Shown here piece after piece: positions 42,573-50,811 of a stretch of 64,000 nucleotides of DNA. The stretch comes from JANYHH01 sp965249745 (lineage in GTDB: Bacteria > Deinococcota > Deinococci > Deinococcales > JAAFIG01). Both the position numbers and the translations under genes were made by a program. Positions within the stretch are counted from its first letter, which is position 1; each line of letters starts with the position of its first letter. Location of the stretch: NCBI GenBank assembly GCA_965249745.1, contig OZ252252.1, positions 3,224,001 to 3,288,000 on the forward strand, in the 5' to 3' direction. Under the pieces are notes generated by a model. That model had not been told where the DNA came from. It made no database searches and saw only the letters and a list, made by a program, of their open reading frames with translations.

Positions 42573-43364
42573 TCACTTCCGGGCAAAATCCGAGATGCCT
42601 CTGGGACTCGGGACGCGCATGAACTCCAAAAGACGCTGCACGTGTAAGCTCTCCGCCGCCAACGCCTCGAGCGCCACCTCTCCCCTGCCCGCCCGCAGGA
42701 GTTTGAAGGCGCGGGACAGCGCCTCGCGCTCTTGAGTTGGAATTCCGCGCCGCTCCAAGCCAACCTTGTTGATGTGGAAATGCGCCGCCGGGTGCCCGTC
42801 CGCCAAGCTGTACGGCAGGATGTCCTGCGCCACCTTACTGTTCATGCCGACCATGCTGTACGCCCCGATGCGGCAAAACTGGTGAATCCCGACGGTCGCG
42901 CCAAAGGTCACGTAATCCTCCACGACGACGTGCCCCGCCATCTGCATCGCGTTCGGAATGATGCAATGGTTCCCGACCTGGCAATCGTGGGTGATGTGGA
43001 CATAGGCCATCAAAAAATTGTCGTTCCCGACTCGAGTCGCCCCGGCGGCAGCCGTGCCCCGGTGAACGGTCGTGAACTCGCGGATGTCGTTGCGGTCCCC
43101 GACGATGAGCTGACTGACTTCCCCTTTGAATTTCAGGTCCATCGGTTCGCCACCCAGGATCGCGTAACTCCCAATTCGGTTGTCGCGCCCCAGCGTCGTG
43201 TGACGCTTCACCTGTGCGCCAACATCCAGCGTCGTACCCGACCCGATTCGCACGCCGTCCTCGATCACGCAAAACGCGGCGACCCGCACACCAGGCTCGA
43301 GGATCGCCTCAGGGTGAACGATCGCGGTCGGGTGGATCTCGGTTTTCAAGTCGGTGTTGAGCAT
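42573..43364 (-). CDS. lpxA: UDP-N-acetylglucosamine acyltransferase
   Basis: 263 residues of a left-handed beta-helix made of hexapeptide repeats (IHPTAIVHPEAILEPGVRVA; DNFLMAYVHITHDCQVGNHC with the catalytic His; MQMAGHVVVEDYVTFGATVG). The C-terminal helical bundle is present. LpxA adds the first acyl chain to UDP-GlcNAc. The gene follows fabZ after 3 bases and precedes the LpxB-like gene by 4. Confidence 0.9.
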   Translation of the reverse strand: MLNTDLKTEIHPTAIVHPEAILEPGVRVAAFCVIEDGVRIGSGTTLDVGAQVKRHTTLGRDNRIGSYAILGGEPMDLKFKGEVSQLIVGDRNDIREFTTVHRGTAAAGATRVGNDNFLMAYVHITHDCQVGNHCIIPNAMQMAGHVVVEDYVTFGATVGIHQFCRIGAYSMVGMNSKVAQDILPYSLADGHPAAHFHINKVGLERRGIPTQEREALSRAFKLLRAGRGEVALEALAAESLHVQRLLEFMRVPSPRGISDFARK

Positions 43365-43367
43365 AGT

Positions 43368-43799
43368 TCAGGCGACCGCGAATAGGATGTCGGCTTTGGA
43401 AACGAGGTTGCCGTCCACCGCGACCTCGCAATTCGTCTTTCCGAGACTCTTGCGGAAGTACTCCAATTTCACCGTGATGATGAGCTGATCCCCCGGAATC
43501 ACGGGTTTCTTGAAACGAGCGTTTTCCACGCCGGTCAGGAACGCCAGCTTGCCCGGTTCCATCTGGTCCGCCAGCAGGAACACGCCGCTCTGCGCCATCG
43601 TCTCCAGTTGCAACACGCCCGGCATGATCGGACGCCCCGGAAAGTGACCGCTGCACCATGGTTCGTTGACGGTCACGTTCTTCAGGCACCTGACCCACTG
43701 CACGCCATCTTCCTCGCCACGCTCCAATACCCGGTCAATCATTAGGAACGGATAGCGGTGCGGTAAGCGCTCGAGGACGGTTTGGATGTCGTGAAGCAT
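43368..43799 (-). CDS. fabZ: 3-hydroxyacyl-ACP dehydratase
   Basis: 143 residues. Hot-dog fold with the active site HFPGRPIMPGVLQLE (catalytic His and Glu) after RYPFLMIDRVLE. It dehydrates hydroxyacyl-ACP in fatty acid synthesis and shares its substrate with LpxA. TAGACT (complement of 43806-43811) ends 6 bases before the ATG. First gene of the fabZ-lpxA-LpxB-like operon. Confidence 0.93.
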   Translation of the reverse strand: MLHDIQTVLERLPHRYPFLMIDRVLERGEEDGVQWVRCLKNVTVNEPWCSGHFPGRPIMPGVLQLETMAQSGVFLLADQMEPGKLAFLTGVENARFKKPVIPGDQLIITVKLEYFRKSLGKTNCEVAVDGNLVSKADILFAVA

Positions 43800-43805
43800 C
43801 TCGGC

Positions 43806-43811
43806 AGTCTA
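43806..43811 (-). promoter_or_regulatory. -10 box (TAGACT) of the fabZ operon, leaderless type
   Basis: It ends 6 bases before the fabZ ATG at 43799. Confidence 0.45.
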
Positions 43812-43854
43812 CCGCTGAGAGTGAAGTTCTGTCACGAAAACCCTGGACTTTGAG

Positions 43855-43974
43855 TCCAAAATCGTTTCCGTAGGGGCGCAGTCGGCTGCCTTTGAGAGGC
43901 TGGTAAGCCCGGCGGGTTCGAGCGGTGCCTCAGGTGAGCGGTCATCGGCACGAATCTGACAAAACGATTATGGA
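43855..43974. repeat. Inverted repeat pair between fabZ and rimO
   Basis: TCCAAAATCGTTT (43855-43867) and its inverse at 43962-43974 match at 12 of 13 bases. The DNA between has no gene. The pair may be the ends of a small interspersed repeat, and the rimO promoter (TATAGT near 43993) lies just outside it. Confidence 0.45.
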
Positions 43975-44030
43975 TTCCTCGAGTCAACGTTTATAGTTGG
44001 GCGTTTGCGCGTTTCCGCGCCCGAGGTGCT

Positions 44031-45443
44031 ATGACAGCAGTTTTAGAAAACAACAAACCAGAAGCCAAAAAGGTCGGTTTCGTCAGTCTCGGCTGCCCGA
44101 AAGCCCTGGTGGATTCCGAGCGTATCCTGACGCAGATTCGCGCTGAGGGCTACGAGGTGGCCGCGAATTACCAGGACGCCGAGGTCGTGATCGTCAACAC
44201 CTGCGGCTTCATCACGCCCGCCATCGAAGAGAGCCTGGGAGCCATCGGTGAAGCCTTAGAACAGTCCGGTAAGGTGATCGTCACGGGTTGCCTGGGGGAG
44301 CGTCCCGAGACGATCATGGCGCGTCACCCGAGCGTCCTGTCGGTGACCGGGCCCGGCGATGTCGGCGGCGTTATGGGCGCGTTGCACGACGTGATCCCAC
44401 CCGACGAGAACCCGTTCACGCAGCTCCTGCCGACCGGCGTCAAGCTGACACCGCGCCATTACAGCTACCTGAAAATCGCCGAGGGCTGCAATCACACATG
44501 CTCCTTTTGCATCATCCCCAAACTGCGCGGCTTGCAAGTCTCGAGGGACGCGGGCGAAATCTTGTACGAGGCTTACAGGCTGGTCGCTTCGGGTACGAAG
44601 GAGTTGCTGGTGATCGCGCAGGACTCCTCCGCCTACGGCGTGGACATTCGCCATCGTGAATCGGAATTCCAGGGCGAACAGATTGTGGCGCATCTGACCG
44701 ACCTGACAACCAAGCTGGGCAACCTCGGCGCGTGGGTGCGGCTGCATTACGTCTACCCCTACCCGCACGTGGACAAAATCGTGCAACTCATGGCGGACGG
44801 CAAGATCCTGCCGTACCTGGACGTGCCCTTGCAGCACGCCAGCCCGAGGGTGCTAAAGCTGATGCGTCGCCCCGGAGCCGGGAAGCAACTCGAGACGATC
44901 CAGCGCTGGCGCGCGATCTGCCCGGAGATCGTGCTGCGAAGCACCTTCATCGTCGGGTTTCCCGGCGAGACCGAAGAGGATTTTCAAATGCTGCTGGATT
45001 TCCTGTCCGAAGCCCGCCTGGATCGTGTCGGCGCGTTCACCTACTCCGTGGTGGACGGCGCGGACGCGAACAGCTTAGAGGGGCAGGTCTCAGAGGAGGT
45101 CAAAGCCGAACGGCTCGAGCGGCTGATGGCGTTGCAACAGCAGATTAGTTTGGAGAAGCAGGAGGCAAAGGTCGGGCGGGTCATGGACGTGATCGTGGAC
45201 GAGTACAACGACGACCTTGACGACCTGCCGGGGACGAAGCTGATCGGGCGCACCAAGGGCGACGCTCCGGGAATTGATGGCAGCGTCTACGTTGCGGCGG
45301 GCGAGTTGTCGGGTCAAATCAAGATCGGTGACATTATCAGCGTGCTGATTGAAGATGCCGACGAGTACGACCTATACGGCGAGGCGCAGGCGATCAAGCC
45401 GTGGAACCCGAACGTGATTCAGATGCCGACGCTCGGGATGTAA
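44031..45443 (+). CDS. rimO: Ribosomal protein uS12 methylthiotransferase
   Basis: 470 residues. The N-terminal MTTase domain has three Cys (SLGCPKALVDSE, VVIVNTCGFI, VTGCLGER). The radical-SAM motif is GCNHTCSFCIIPKLRG, and a TRAM domain is at the C-terminus. RimO methylthiolates an Asp of S12. GAGGTG 4 bases upstream supports the ATG, with TATAGT about 30 bases further up as promoter. Overlaps the next gene by one base. Confidence 0.94.
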   Translation: MTAVLENNKPEAKKVGFVSLGCPKALVDSERILTQIRAEGYEVAANYQDAEVVIVNTCGFITPAIEESLGAIGEALEQSGKVIVTGCLGERPETIMARHPSVLSVTGPGDVGGVMGALHDVIPPDENPFTQLLPTGVKLTPRHYSYLKIAEGCNHTCSFCIIPKLRGLQVSRDAGEILYEAYRLVASGTKELLVIAQDSSAYGVDIRHRESEFQGEQIVAHLTDLTTKLGNLGAWVRLHYVYPYPHVDKIVQLMADGKILPYLDVPLQHASPRVLKLMRRPGAGKQLETIQRWRAICPEIVLRSTFIVGFPGETEEDFQMLLDFLSEARLDRVGAFTYSVVDGADANSLEGQVSEEVKAERLERLMALQQQISLEKQEAKVGRVMDVIVDEYNDDLDDLPGTKLIGRTKGDAPGIDGSVYVAAGELSGQIKIGDIISVLIEDADEYDLYGEAQAIKPWNPNVIQMPTLGM

Positions 45444-45784
45444 TGCAAACGCCCGCGCAACAGGTTGCGCTCGAGTTCACCGAGGCGTTGCTACGACGAG
45501 ACTACACCAGCGCTCACAACATGCTGACTCAAGAACACGCGGTAAGCACGTCGCTCGAGACCTTACAGGCGAATTTTGAAATGGTTGTACCCGCCGATTG
45601 GCCGCTCGTCGGGCCGCTCGAGGTGGTGGAAACGCTGACCGCGTGGCCCGAAAAGCAGCCTGAAGACACCGCCTGGGTGTACGTGGCCATCGGCGGCGAG
45701 CTGTACGGCGAGGCGGTCGCGGTGGTCGTCACCTTAGAGGATGACGCGCTGAAAATCAGAGACGCCGAATTCGGCAGACCGTAA
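45443..45784 (+). CDS. Small NTF2-like hypothetical protein
   Basis: 113 residues. It reads like a cone-shaped NTF2/SnoaL or DUF4878-type fold (ALEFTEALLRRDYTSAHNML; DTAWVYVAIGGELYGEAVAV). No catalytic residues can be named. The ATG overlaps the rimO stop (TAATG), so it is translated with rimO. Confidence 0.65.
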   Translation: MQTPAQQVALEFTEALLRRDYTSAHNMLTQEHAVSTSLETLQANFEMVVPADWPLVGPLEVVETLTAWPEKQPEDTAWVYVAIGGELYGEAVAVVVTLEDDALKIRDAEFGRP

Positions 45785-45792
45785 AGCAAAGA

Positions 45793-45815
45793 GGCTCGAG
45801 GGAATCCCTCGAGCC
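45793..45815. terminator. Terminator between rimO operon and the acyl-CoA dehydrogenase gene
   Basis: GGCTCGAGG (45793-45801) pairs with CCTCGAGCC (45807-45815). The stem is built around CTCGAG. The two flanking genes converge. Confidence 0.7.
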
Positions 45816-45854
45816 ATCGTCAGGGTTTGCCACGGCAAACCTTGGTACGCCACT

Positions 45855-47636
45855 TCAACGCAACGGATACCCGTCCGCCTCGAGCACCGCCGCCGCGACC
45901 GCTCGCCGCAGGGCGATAATGTTGACCGTATCGAACTTCGTGAAGCGACGCACGGCCGCCAGCGTCATCCGCAGCTCGTCGCCGTCCAAGAAGCTGCTGA
46001 GCGCCTCGCGGCCACTGTTGAAGCTCTTCTCCGCCGCCTGCGCCACCAGAATTTGCGTCATCGCCGTCTCGAGGGTCGCGGGTTTGCCGGAATCCAAAAT
46101 TTTCTGCGTGCGAAGCAGGACGCTCTCCGCGACGAAGGCTTGGATCACCATGTCTGCGGCCCGCATCATGACCTCTTGCTGATCGGATAACTTTTGCGCG
46201 AACTTCAACGCGGCGCTGCCCGCCACGGCAATCGCGGCTTTCTTCAGGTTCGCCACGACTTTAGTTTCCGCCGCGAGCGGCGCGTCGGATTCGTCAGCAT
46301 CGAAACTCGGCTCGAGGATTTCGGCTTGCAGCTTCTGCGCGGCTTGCAGCAGCGGCAGTTCGCCTTTCATCGCCATTTTCAGCAATTCGCCGGGGATAAT
46401 CATGCGGTTGATTTCGTTCGTGCCCTCGAAGATGCGGTTGATGCGGGCGTCGCGGTACGCCCTGGCGACCGGGTACTCTTCGGAAAAACCGTACCCACCG
46501 AAGACCTGCACGCCCTCGTCGGCGGCGTAGGCTAGAACTTCCGTGCCATACACCTTGACGATGCTGGCTTCGACGCGGTGGGTTTCGATGGCTTTCAGCT
46601 TGTCGGAGCCAGCCGCAATCGCGGCATCTATGGACCCAGTGACGCGGTAGGTCGTGGATTCCGCGCCGTAAATTGCGGTGGCGATCTGACCCAATTTTTC
46701 CTGAATCGCGCCGTAACTGCTGATCGGTTTCCCGAACGACAGGCGATCCTTGGCGTACTTGGCGCTGTGCTCCAAGATCGCCTTGCTCCCGCCCACGCCG
46801 CCCGACCCGAGTTTGTACCGCCCGATGTTGAGGATGTTGAAGGCGATCTTCGCGCCCCAACCGACCTGCCCGAGCAGGTTCTCGGCGGGAACCTTAACAT
46901 CCTCCAAGATAAGTTGCGTCGTGCTGGACATGCGAATGCCCATCTTGTGCTCTTCCTTGCCGGTGCTGACCCCAGGGAAGGCGCGTTCCACTAGGAAGGC
47001 GCTGAACTTGTTGCCGTCCGCCGTTGGAACCTGGGCAAAGACGGTGTAGAGATCCGCGATGCCACCGTTACTGATCCACATCTTCGTGCCAGACAGCGTG
47101 TAATACGAGCCGTCCTCGCTGGGCACGGCTTTGGCTTTGGCGGCCTGCGCGTCCGAACCCGATCCGGGTTCGCTCAGGCAGTACGCGCCCAGGAGCGTCC
47201 CAGCACCCATCTTCTCCAAATACTTGTCCTTGGCGGCATCCCCGCCAAAGTAGACCAGCGGCAACATGCCGATGCTGGCGTGCGCGCCGAAGGCGACCGC
47301 GAAGCCGCCGCCTTTGCTGAGCGCCTCACCGACATACGTGGCCAGCGTCTTGGACTGATCCAACCCGCCGAACGCCTCGGGAACCTCGAGCAGGAAAAAG
47401 CCTTGCTCACCGCACTCGTGCAGCAGTTGCTTCAACAGGTCGTTGTCGTGTTCCTCGAGCCGTTCGATGTTGCTTAAAACCTTGGCTTTGACGAACTCGT
47501 CCACCGCGCCGTAGATCTCGCGCATCTCCGGGGTGAAATCCTCCGGGGTGTAAACCTCACCGGGTCGGCTGGCTTCGACCAAAAAGGAACCGCCGGGTTT
47601 GAGTTTGACGACAGGTTCGGGGCGCTCTGCGATCAT
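45855..47636 (-). CDS. Acyl-CoA dehydrogenase (very-long-chain type architecture)
   Basis: 593 residues, longer than the usual 380 because of a C-terminal helical extension as in VLCAD/ACAD9. FAD and substrate motifs: YCLSEPGSGSDAQAA, TKMWISNGG, QVFGGYGFSEEYPVARAYRD, RINRIFEGTNEINRM. The catalytic Glu is expected in the EGTNEINR loop. It takes part in fatty-acid beta-oxidation. GAGGAGG 6 bases upstream of the ATG. Confidence 0.92.
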   Translation of the reverse strand: MIAERPEPVVKLKPGGSFLVEASRPGEVYTPEDFTPEMREIYGAVDEFVKAKVLSNIERLEEHDNDLLKQLLHECGEQGFFLLEVPEAFGGLDQSKTLATYVGEALSKGGGFAVAFGAHASIGMLPLVYFGGDAAKDKYLEKMGAGTLLGAYCLSEPGSGSDAQAAKAKAVPSEDGSYYTLSGTKMWISNGGIADLYTVFAQVPTADGNKFSAFLVERAFPGVSTGKEEHKMGIRMSSTTQLILEDVKVPAENLLGQVGWGAKIAFNILNIGRYKLGSGGVGGSKAILEHSAKYAKDRLSFGKPISSYGAIQEKLGQIATAIYGAESTTYRVTGSIDAAIAAGSDKLKAIETHRVEASIVKVYGTEVLAYAADEGVQVFGGYGFSEEYPVARAYRDARINRIFEGTNEINRMIIPGELLKMAMKGELPLLQAAQKLQAEILEPSFDADESDAPLAAETKVVANLKKAAIAVAGSAALKFAQKLSDQQEVMMRAADMVIQAFVAESVLLRTQKILDSGKPATLETAMTQILVAQAAEKSFNSGREALSSFLDGDELRMTLAAVRRFTKFDTVNIIALRRAVAAAVLEADGYPLR

Positions 47637-47719
47637 CTGGAACCTCCTCGAGACACGCTCCGCAATTGATTCCAGGGCGCGTCTGAAATTTTTCTTGTAC
47701 TTAGTCTAACAATTTTTAA

Positions 47720-47754
47720 TGAAAAAAGACAGTGACATGAAAACCGTCACTGTC
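47720..47754 (-). terminator. Terminator of the cupredoxin gene
   Basis: GACAGTGAC (47728-47736) pairs with GTCACTGTC (47746-47754). On the minus strand the stem is followed by six T. It starts 18 bases after the stop codon. Confidence 0.9.
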
Positions 47755-47771
47755 TGAAGGAGACCCGAAGG

Positions 47772-48140
47772 TCAGGGCTTGACGGTGATCGTGCCGGTCA
47801 TGCCGAAACCACCGTGGACATCACACTTGTAGCTAAACGTCCCAGCCGCCGTGAACCCGATTGTTTGGTCTTTCACAGTGCTCGTGACCGTCTTTCCAGC
47901 TCCCGAACCCGTCAGCGGATGCGACCCGAAAGCCTGAATCGTCACCGATTGACCCACGGAGAGCGAACAGCTCGAGGGGCTGTAATTGTTGCCCGGTCCA
48001 ATCGTGATCGTGGCTGGACAGGCATCGTTCGTGTCGGGTGGTGGCGGGGACGGGGGCGGGGTGACGCCGCCGCTCGTCGTCCCGGAATTGCAGGCACTAA
48101 GGGCGAGAACCGTCAGACACAAACCTAGTAAGCTTCGCAT
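47772..48140 (-). CDS. Cupredoxin-like lipoprotein
   Basis: 122 residues. Lipobox LSAC at residues 14-17. A Pro-rich linker leads to a plastocyanin-like domain. The copper ligands are recognisable: His in GSHPLTG, Cys in FSYKCDVHGG, the following His, and Met in GMTG. It probably carries electrons outside the membrane. TAGCGT (complement of 48148-48153) ends 7 bases before the ATG at 48140, excluding a longer frame to 48191. Confidence 0.82.
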   Translation of the reverse strand: MRSLLGLCLTVLALSACNSGTTSGGVTPPPSPPPPDTNDACPATITIGPGNNYSPSSCSLSVGQSVTIQAFGSHPLTGSGAGKTVTSTVKDQTIGFTAAGTFSYKCDVHGGFGMTGTITVKP

Positions 48141-48242
48141 ACCTGAGACGCTAAACCAGATCGCCCGCCAGTTGCGTGAAAAAGCTGTCACGCACCCCTT
48201 GACGATTTCGCCCGCAGTCGGTAAGCTTCACAAGCCAAGTCA

Positions 48243-48330
<88 letters not shown>

Positions 48331-48334
48331 GGAT

Positions 48335-48368
48335 AAAAGCGCTCGTAAAATAGCGCTTTTATTTTTTT
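48335..48368 (+). terminator. Terminator of tRNA-Leu
   Basis: AAAAGCGCT (48335-48343) pairs with AGCGCTTTT (48352-48360), then A and seven T. Confidence 0.92.
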
Positions 48369-48519
48369 AGGCTCCCATCAACTCGAGGGGCAGACCGACG
48401 GCTGAGTGGGACAGCCCCGCTCGAGGTCAGGCTAGGCTCGAGGGCACGATAAAATGCGTACTCGAGCCGCTAGCAAATTTGAAGCCCGCATCGCCGCTTT
48501 CGTCGAGGAATATCAGCCC

Positions 48520-48663
48520 TCACAATTCCCCCGCGAATGCCTTGGCAAGCACCGACGGCAGCAACGCATCAAGCTCGAGGCGAGTAGAAGTTTGCAGCCG
48601 CTCGAGTTGGCTAATTTTTGCCTCGTGCGACTTCCAGTGTTTCAACCGAGCGTCCTGCAAATC
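48520..48663 (-). pseudogene. C-terminal fragment of a type I specificity subunit (hsdS remnant)
   Basis: One open stretch of 47 codons reads LERLQTSTRLELDALLPSVL, then AKAFAGEL and stop. This is the coiled-coil and C-terminal end of HsdS proteins. Just upstream, in another frame, KVRELLIPDLDLRFAG continues the same protein, so the remnant reaches to about 48740 with at least one frameshift. The N-terminal part is missing. It may be left over from the half-size hsdS at 49141-49749 or from another copy. Confidence 0.6.
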
Positions 48664-48740
48664 TCAAATCCAAATCTGGAATCAGTAACTCGCGAACTTT
48701 GCCTTTGGAAATGTATTTTCATAGTAGGTGAAGTACCTGA

Positions 48741-49140
48741 TGCGGCTTCGAGCGATTTGACCGTCGCAGATCAGCTGATTTGAAGAAGTATGTTCAGAAA
48801 CTCAGAAGAAATTGATTGGCTTATCAGGGCGGAAAACGAACCTAATGGTTTTGTGACTGCAGCATCAAACGCGATCCTTGTGGCATGGACAACGGCACAC
48901 GCCCCAACGAGTTGGACGGTGTTAGCACGACTGCATTAAAAACGTCTCCACGCAGTAACTTCGTACTCGGGGCGCGGAGTGAGAGTCATCGGGCAACGCT
49001 TTGTTTTGATTCTCGTAAAATCGCCAAACGATACGATTGCGTTGACGTGAGAACGCCCCACGTCAGCGGCGAGGGTTAGCGCTGGGAAGCCTATTCACAG
49101 ATTTAGGACTCCAGCCATTCGCAGTCGCTGCACGCTTTTT
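48741..49140. other. Gene-free stretch between hsdS pieces
   Basis: About 400 bases with no convincing gene on either strand. Frames here lack start signals and family motifs. Probably decayed hsdS or intergenic DNA. Confidence 0.4.
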
Positions 49141-49749
49141 CTAGTCCAGTACAAGATTGTCAAATTCAGTTGAGAGGTAATTGCCTAAGTCTTTGCAAAA
49201 AAACGTCTTCACCCTTTGAGTGTCCGATTTTCGTAACCCTCGAGCTTCTTCAATGCGGGCTGCCAGCGCTTCAACTCGAGCCACGATGCGCCGCTGCTCC
49301 TCGAGTGGTGGCAGAAGAATATGCGTTCCCAAGAAGCGCGATTCAACCAAACGAACGCGATTTGTCGTGCCTTCACTCGCCGCTTTGCACCAATCTATAA
49401 ACGCAGCCGTCCGACTCATCCAACCCAAAAAGGCTGGCTCGAGCCGTGCCATATTCACATTGAAGGCTGGAAAATCGTTCGTGACCACCGCGCCATCCAA
49501 GAAATCTGGCACGAGACCAAGTGCACCGTTACGGGCATCAATCCTCGAGAGAATGAACTGCTTGGGACGCACCACAAATCGTCGTTCAGCCGCGATCTCA
49601 GCGCCAAGAACGTTTCGGCGCAACGTCACGCCTTTGCCCCATATTCTGATCGTCACTTCCTTGTACGTTTCGGACGGCTCGAGCGTCACGCTTTCAGCCG
49701 TGCGCTTCAAAACATCGCCCAACGCGACCGATTCCCAACCGCTCGTCAC
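49141..49749 (-). CDS. hsdS: Half-size type I restriction specificity subunit
   Basis: 202 residues, about half a normal HsdS. One target-recognition domain (GWESVALGDVLKRT; QFILSRIDARNGALGLVP; FLGWMSRTAAFIDWCKAASE) is followed by one conserved helix (LPPLEEQRRIVARVEALAAR). It ends with a Phe/Asp-rich tail where a second domain would start. Half-size S subunits can work as dimers, so it may be functional or a truncation. GTG start at 49749. It lies downstream of hsdM on the same strand, separated by the PIN/RHH pair and a small HicB-like gene. Confidence 0.72.
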   Translation of the reverse strand: MTSGWESVALGDVLKRTAESVTLEPSETYKEVTIRIWGKGVTLRRNVLGAEIAAERRFVVRPKQFILSRIDARNGALGLVPDFLDGAVVTNDFPAFNVNMARLEPAFLGWMSRTAAFIDWCKAASEGTTNRVRLVESRFLGTHILLPPLEEQRRIVARVEALAARIEEARGLRKSDTQRVKTFFCKDLGNYLSTEFDNLVLD

Positions 49750-49774
49750 AGCAACTCCAACAGCGTCCCAGGCA

Positions 49775-49969
49775 TCACGCCGCGCCGACAGAACGCAACT
49801 TCACAGCCTCGAGTTTCGGCGCACCGTCAAAGTACACGTCCACCGCCTCGAGCACATTGGCTTTCAACTCGTCCCACGTCTCGGCTTGCGTAAAAATCGC
49901 CTTGCCCAGCGCTCTGGCGTTGAACCCGCCCTCCTCGGCATCGCGCACTTCAAAAATCAATTCGGACAT
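49775..49969 (-). CDS. HicB-like antitoxin, orphan
   Basis: 64 residues. The N-terminal partial RNase H-like strand set (MSELIFEVRDAEEGGFNARA) and the helix DELKANVLEAVDVYFDG are typical of short HicB antitoxins. A HicA toxin normally follows; here only a 9-codon frame separates it from hsdS. TAGAAT (complement of 49976-49981) ends 6 bases before the ATG. Confidence 0.6.
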   Translation of the reverse strand: MSELIFEVRDAEEGGFNARALGKAIFTQAETWDELKANVLEAVDVYFDGAPKLEAVKLRSVGAA

Positions 49970-50108
49970 GGCTGCATTCTATGACTTGTCATACGTCGTA
50001 AGTTCAAATGGCAACCTAGACCAGTCTGTAGATTCATTGCGCCCGCTCCTCGAGCTTCAAAAGCAGAAGCCGCCTTGCGGCGGCCTCGCGCTCAACCACC
50101 GAAGCGAT

Positions 50109-50348
50109 TTAGGGCAATTCATCGCCGGGCATTGGCGCAACATCTGGAACTTTGCCCAGCACCTGCAAAAACGCAGTCCTCGAGCCTCGAGCAGCGCGTT
50201 CCAACAGCAATGTCTCAGTGTCCAGCGCTGCTATTTTTTCGGCGACAGCGGTACTGATAAGACTGTTGATGCTGATGCCTTCTTGTTCAGCCAACACTCG
50301 CAAACGTTTATGAATTGAATCTGGGAGTCGGACGTTCAGGGCGGTCAT
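50109..50348 (-). CDS. Ribbon-helix-helix antitoxin of a PIN module
   Basis: 79 residues. It begins MTALNVRLPDSIHKRLRVLA and continues GISINSLISTAVAEKI, a clear Arc/MetJ-type DNA-binding motif. The C-terminal tail would neutralise the toxin. AGGAGG lies 6 bases before the ATG, and the ATG also overlaps the PIN stop (ATGA). Toxin first, antitoxin second is the reverse of the usual order. Confidence 0.72.
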   Translation of the reverse strand: MTALNVRLPDSIHKRLRVLAEQEGISINSLISTAVAEKIAALDTETLLLERAARGSRTAFLQVLGKVPDVAPMPGDELP

Positions 50349-50764
50349 GTCAAACCTCCTATTTGCTGAAGAAATGCTGCTGGTGTGATGGCTTGGACGC
50401 CGAGAGACTGAGTATTTTTGAAGTCTTTGATGTTGTGCGTGACGATCATTGGACAATTGGCGGCGACGGCTAGCTCGAGGAGATGATCGTCTTTTGGGTC
50501 GCGCAGCCACGGTCGCCACAAGCGGTGAACGGTTTGCAGCGTAGCGACACTGGCGAGATAATCGAGTACGGTGTCTACTTCTTCATTGGTCAGCAAGAGC
50601 TTGGTTTCGGGGCGTTTGAGAACGTCTTCGTATTCCAGTAAAAGTGTCGTTCCAAGAACGATTTGAAACTTTTCCTGTTCAATGCTGAGCAAAATCTGGT
50701 AGGACGCACCCCGTGAAGAACGCAAACCCGCGTAAATGACATTGGTGTCCAGAACCACTCGCAC
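50345..50764 (-). CDS. PIN-domain toxin (putative toxin-antitoxin module)
   Basis: 139 residues of the COG1569-like PIN group. Conserved acidic residues are in VVLDTNVIYAGL, YEDVLKRPE and LRDPKDDHLLELA, and the strand TNNIKDF-like segment reads VTHNIKDFKN. The GTG start follows TACCAT (complement of 50771-50776) by 6 bases. Predicted ribonuclease. It sits between hsdM and hsdS, where toxin modules may stabilise the restriction locus. Confidence 0.75.
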   Translation of the reverse strand: MRVVLDTNVIYAGLRSSRGASYQILLSIEQEKFQIVLGTTLLLEYEDVLKRPETKLLLTNEEVDTVLDYLASVATLQTVHRLWRPWLRDPKDDHLLELAVAANCPMIVTHNIKDFKNTQSLGVQAITPAAFLQQIGGLT

Positions 50765-50811
50765 TATCTAATGGTACTACAGGTGGTGCTAAAAATCAAT
50801 CCATAATGGCG

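Noticed and set aside
48454..48783. 109-codon open frame on the plus strand
   Set aside because: The opposite strand encodes a recognisable HsdS C-terminus, so this frame is its complement.
48885..49079. 64-codon open frame
   Set aside because: No start signal, no motif, and unusual residue composition.
49752..49778. HicA toxin behind the HicB-like gene
   Set aside because: Only a 9-codon frame (MPGTLLELL) is present before hsdS starts, with no HicA motif.
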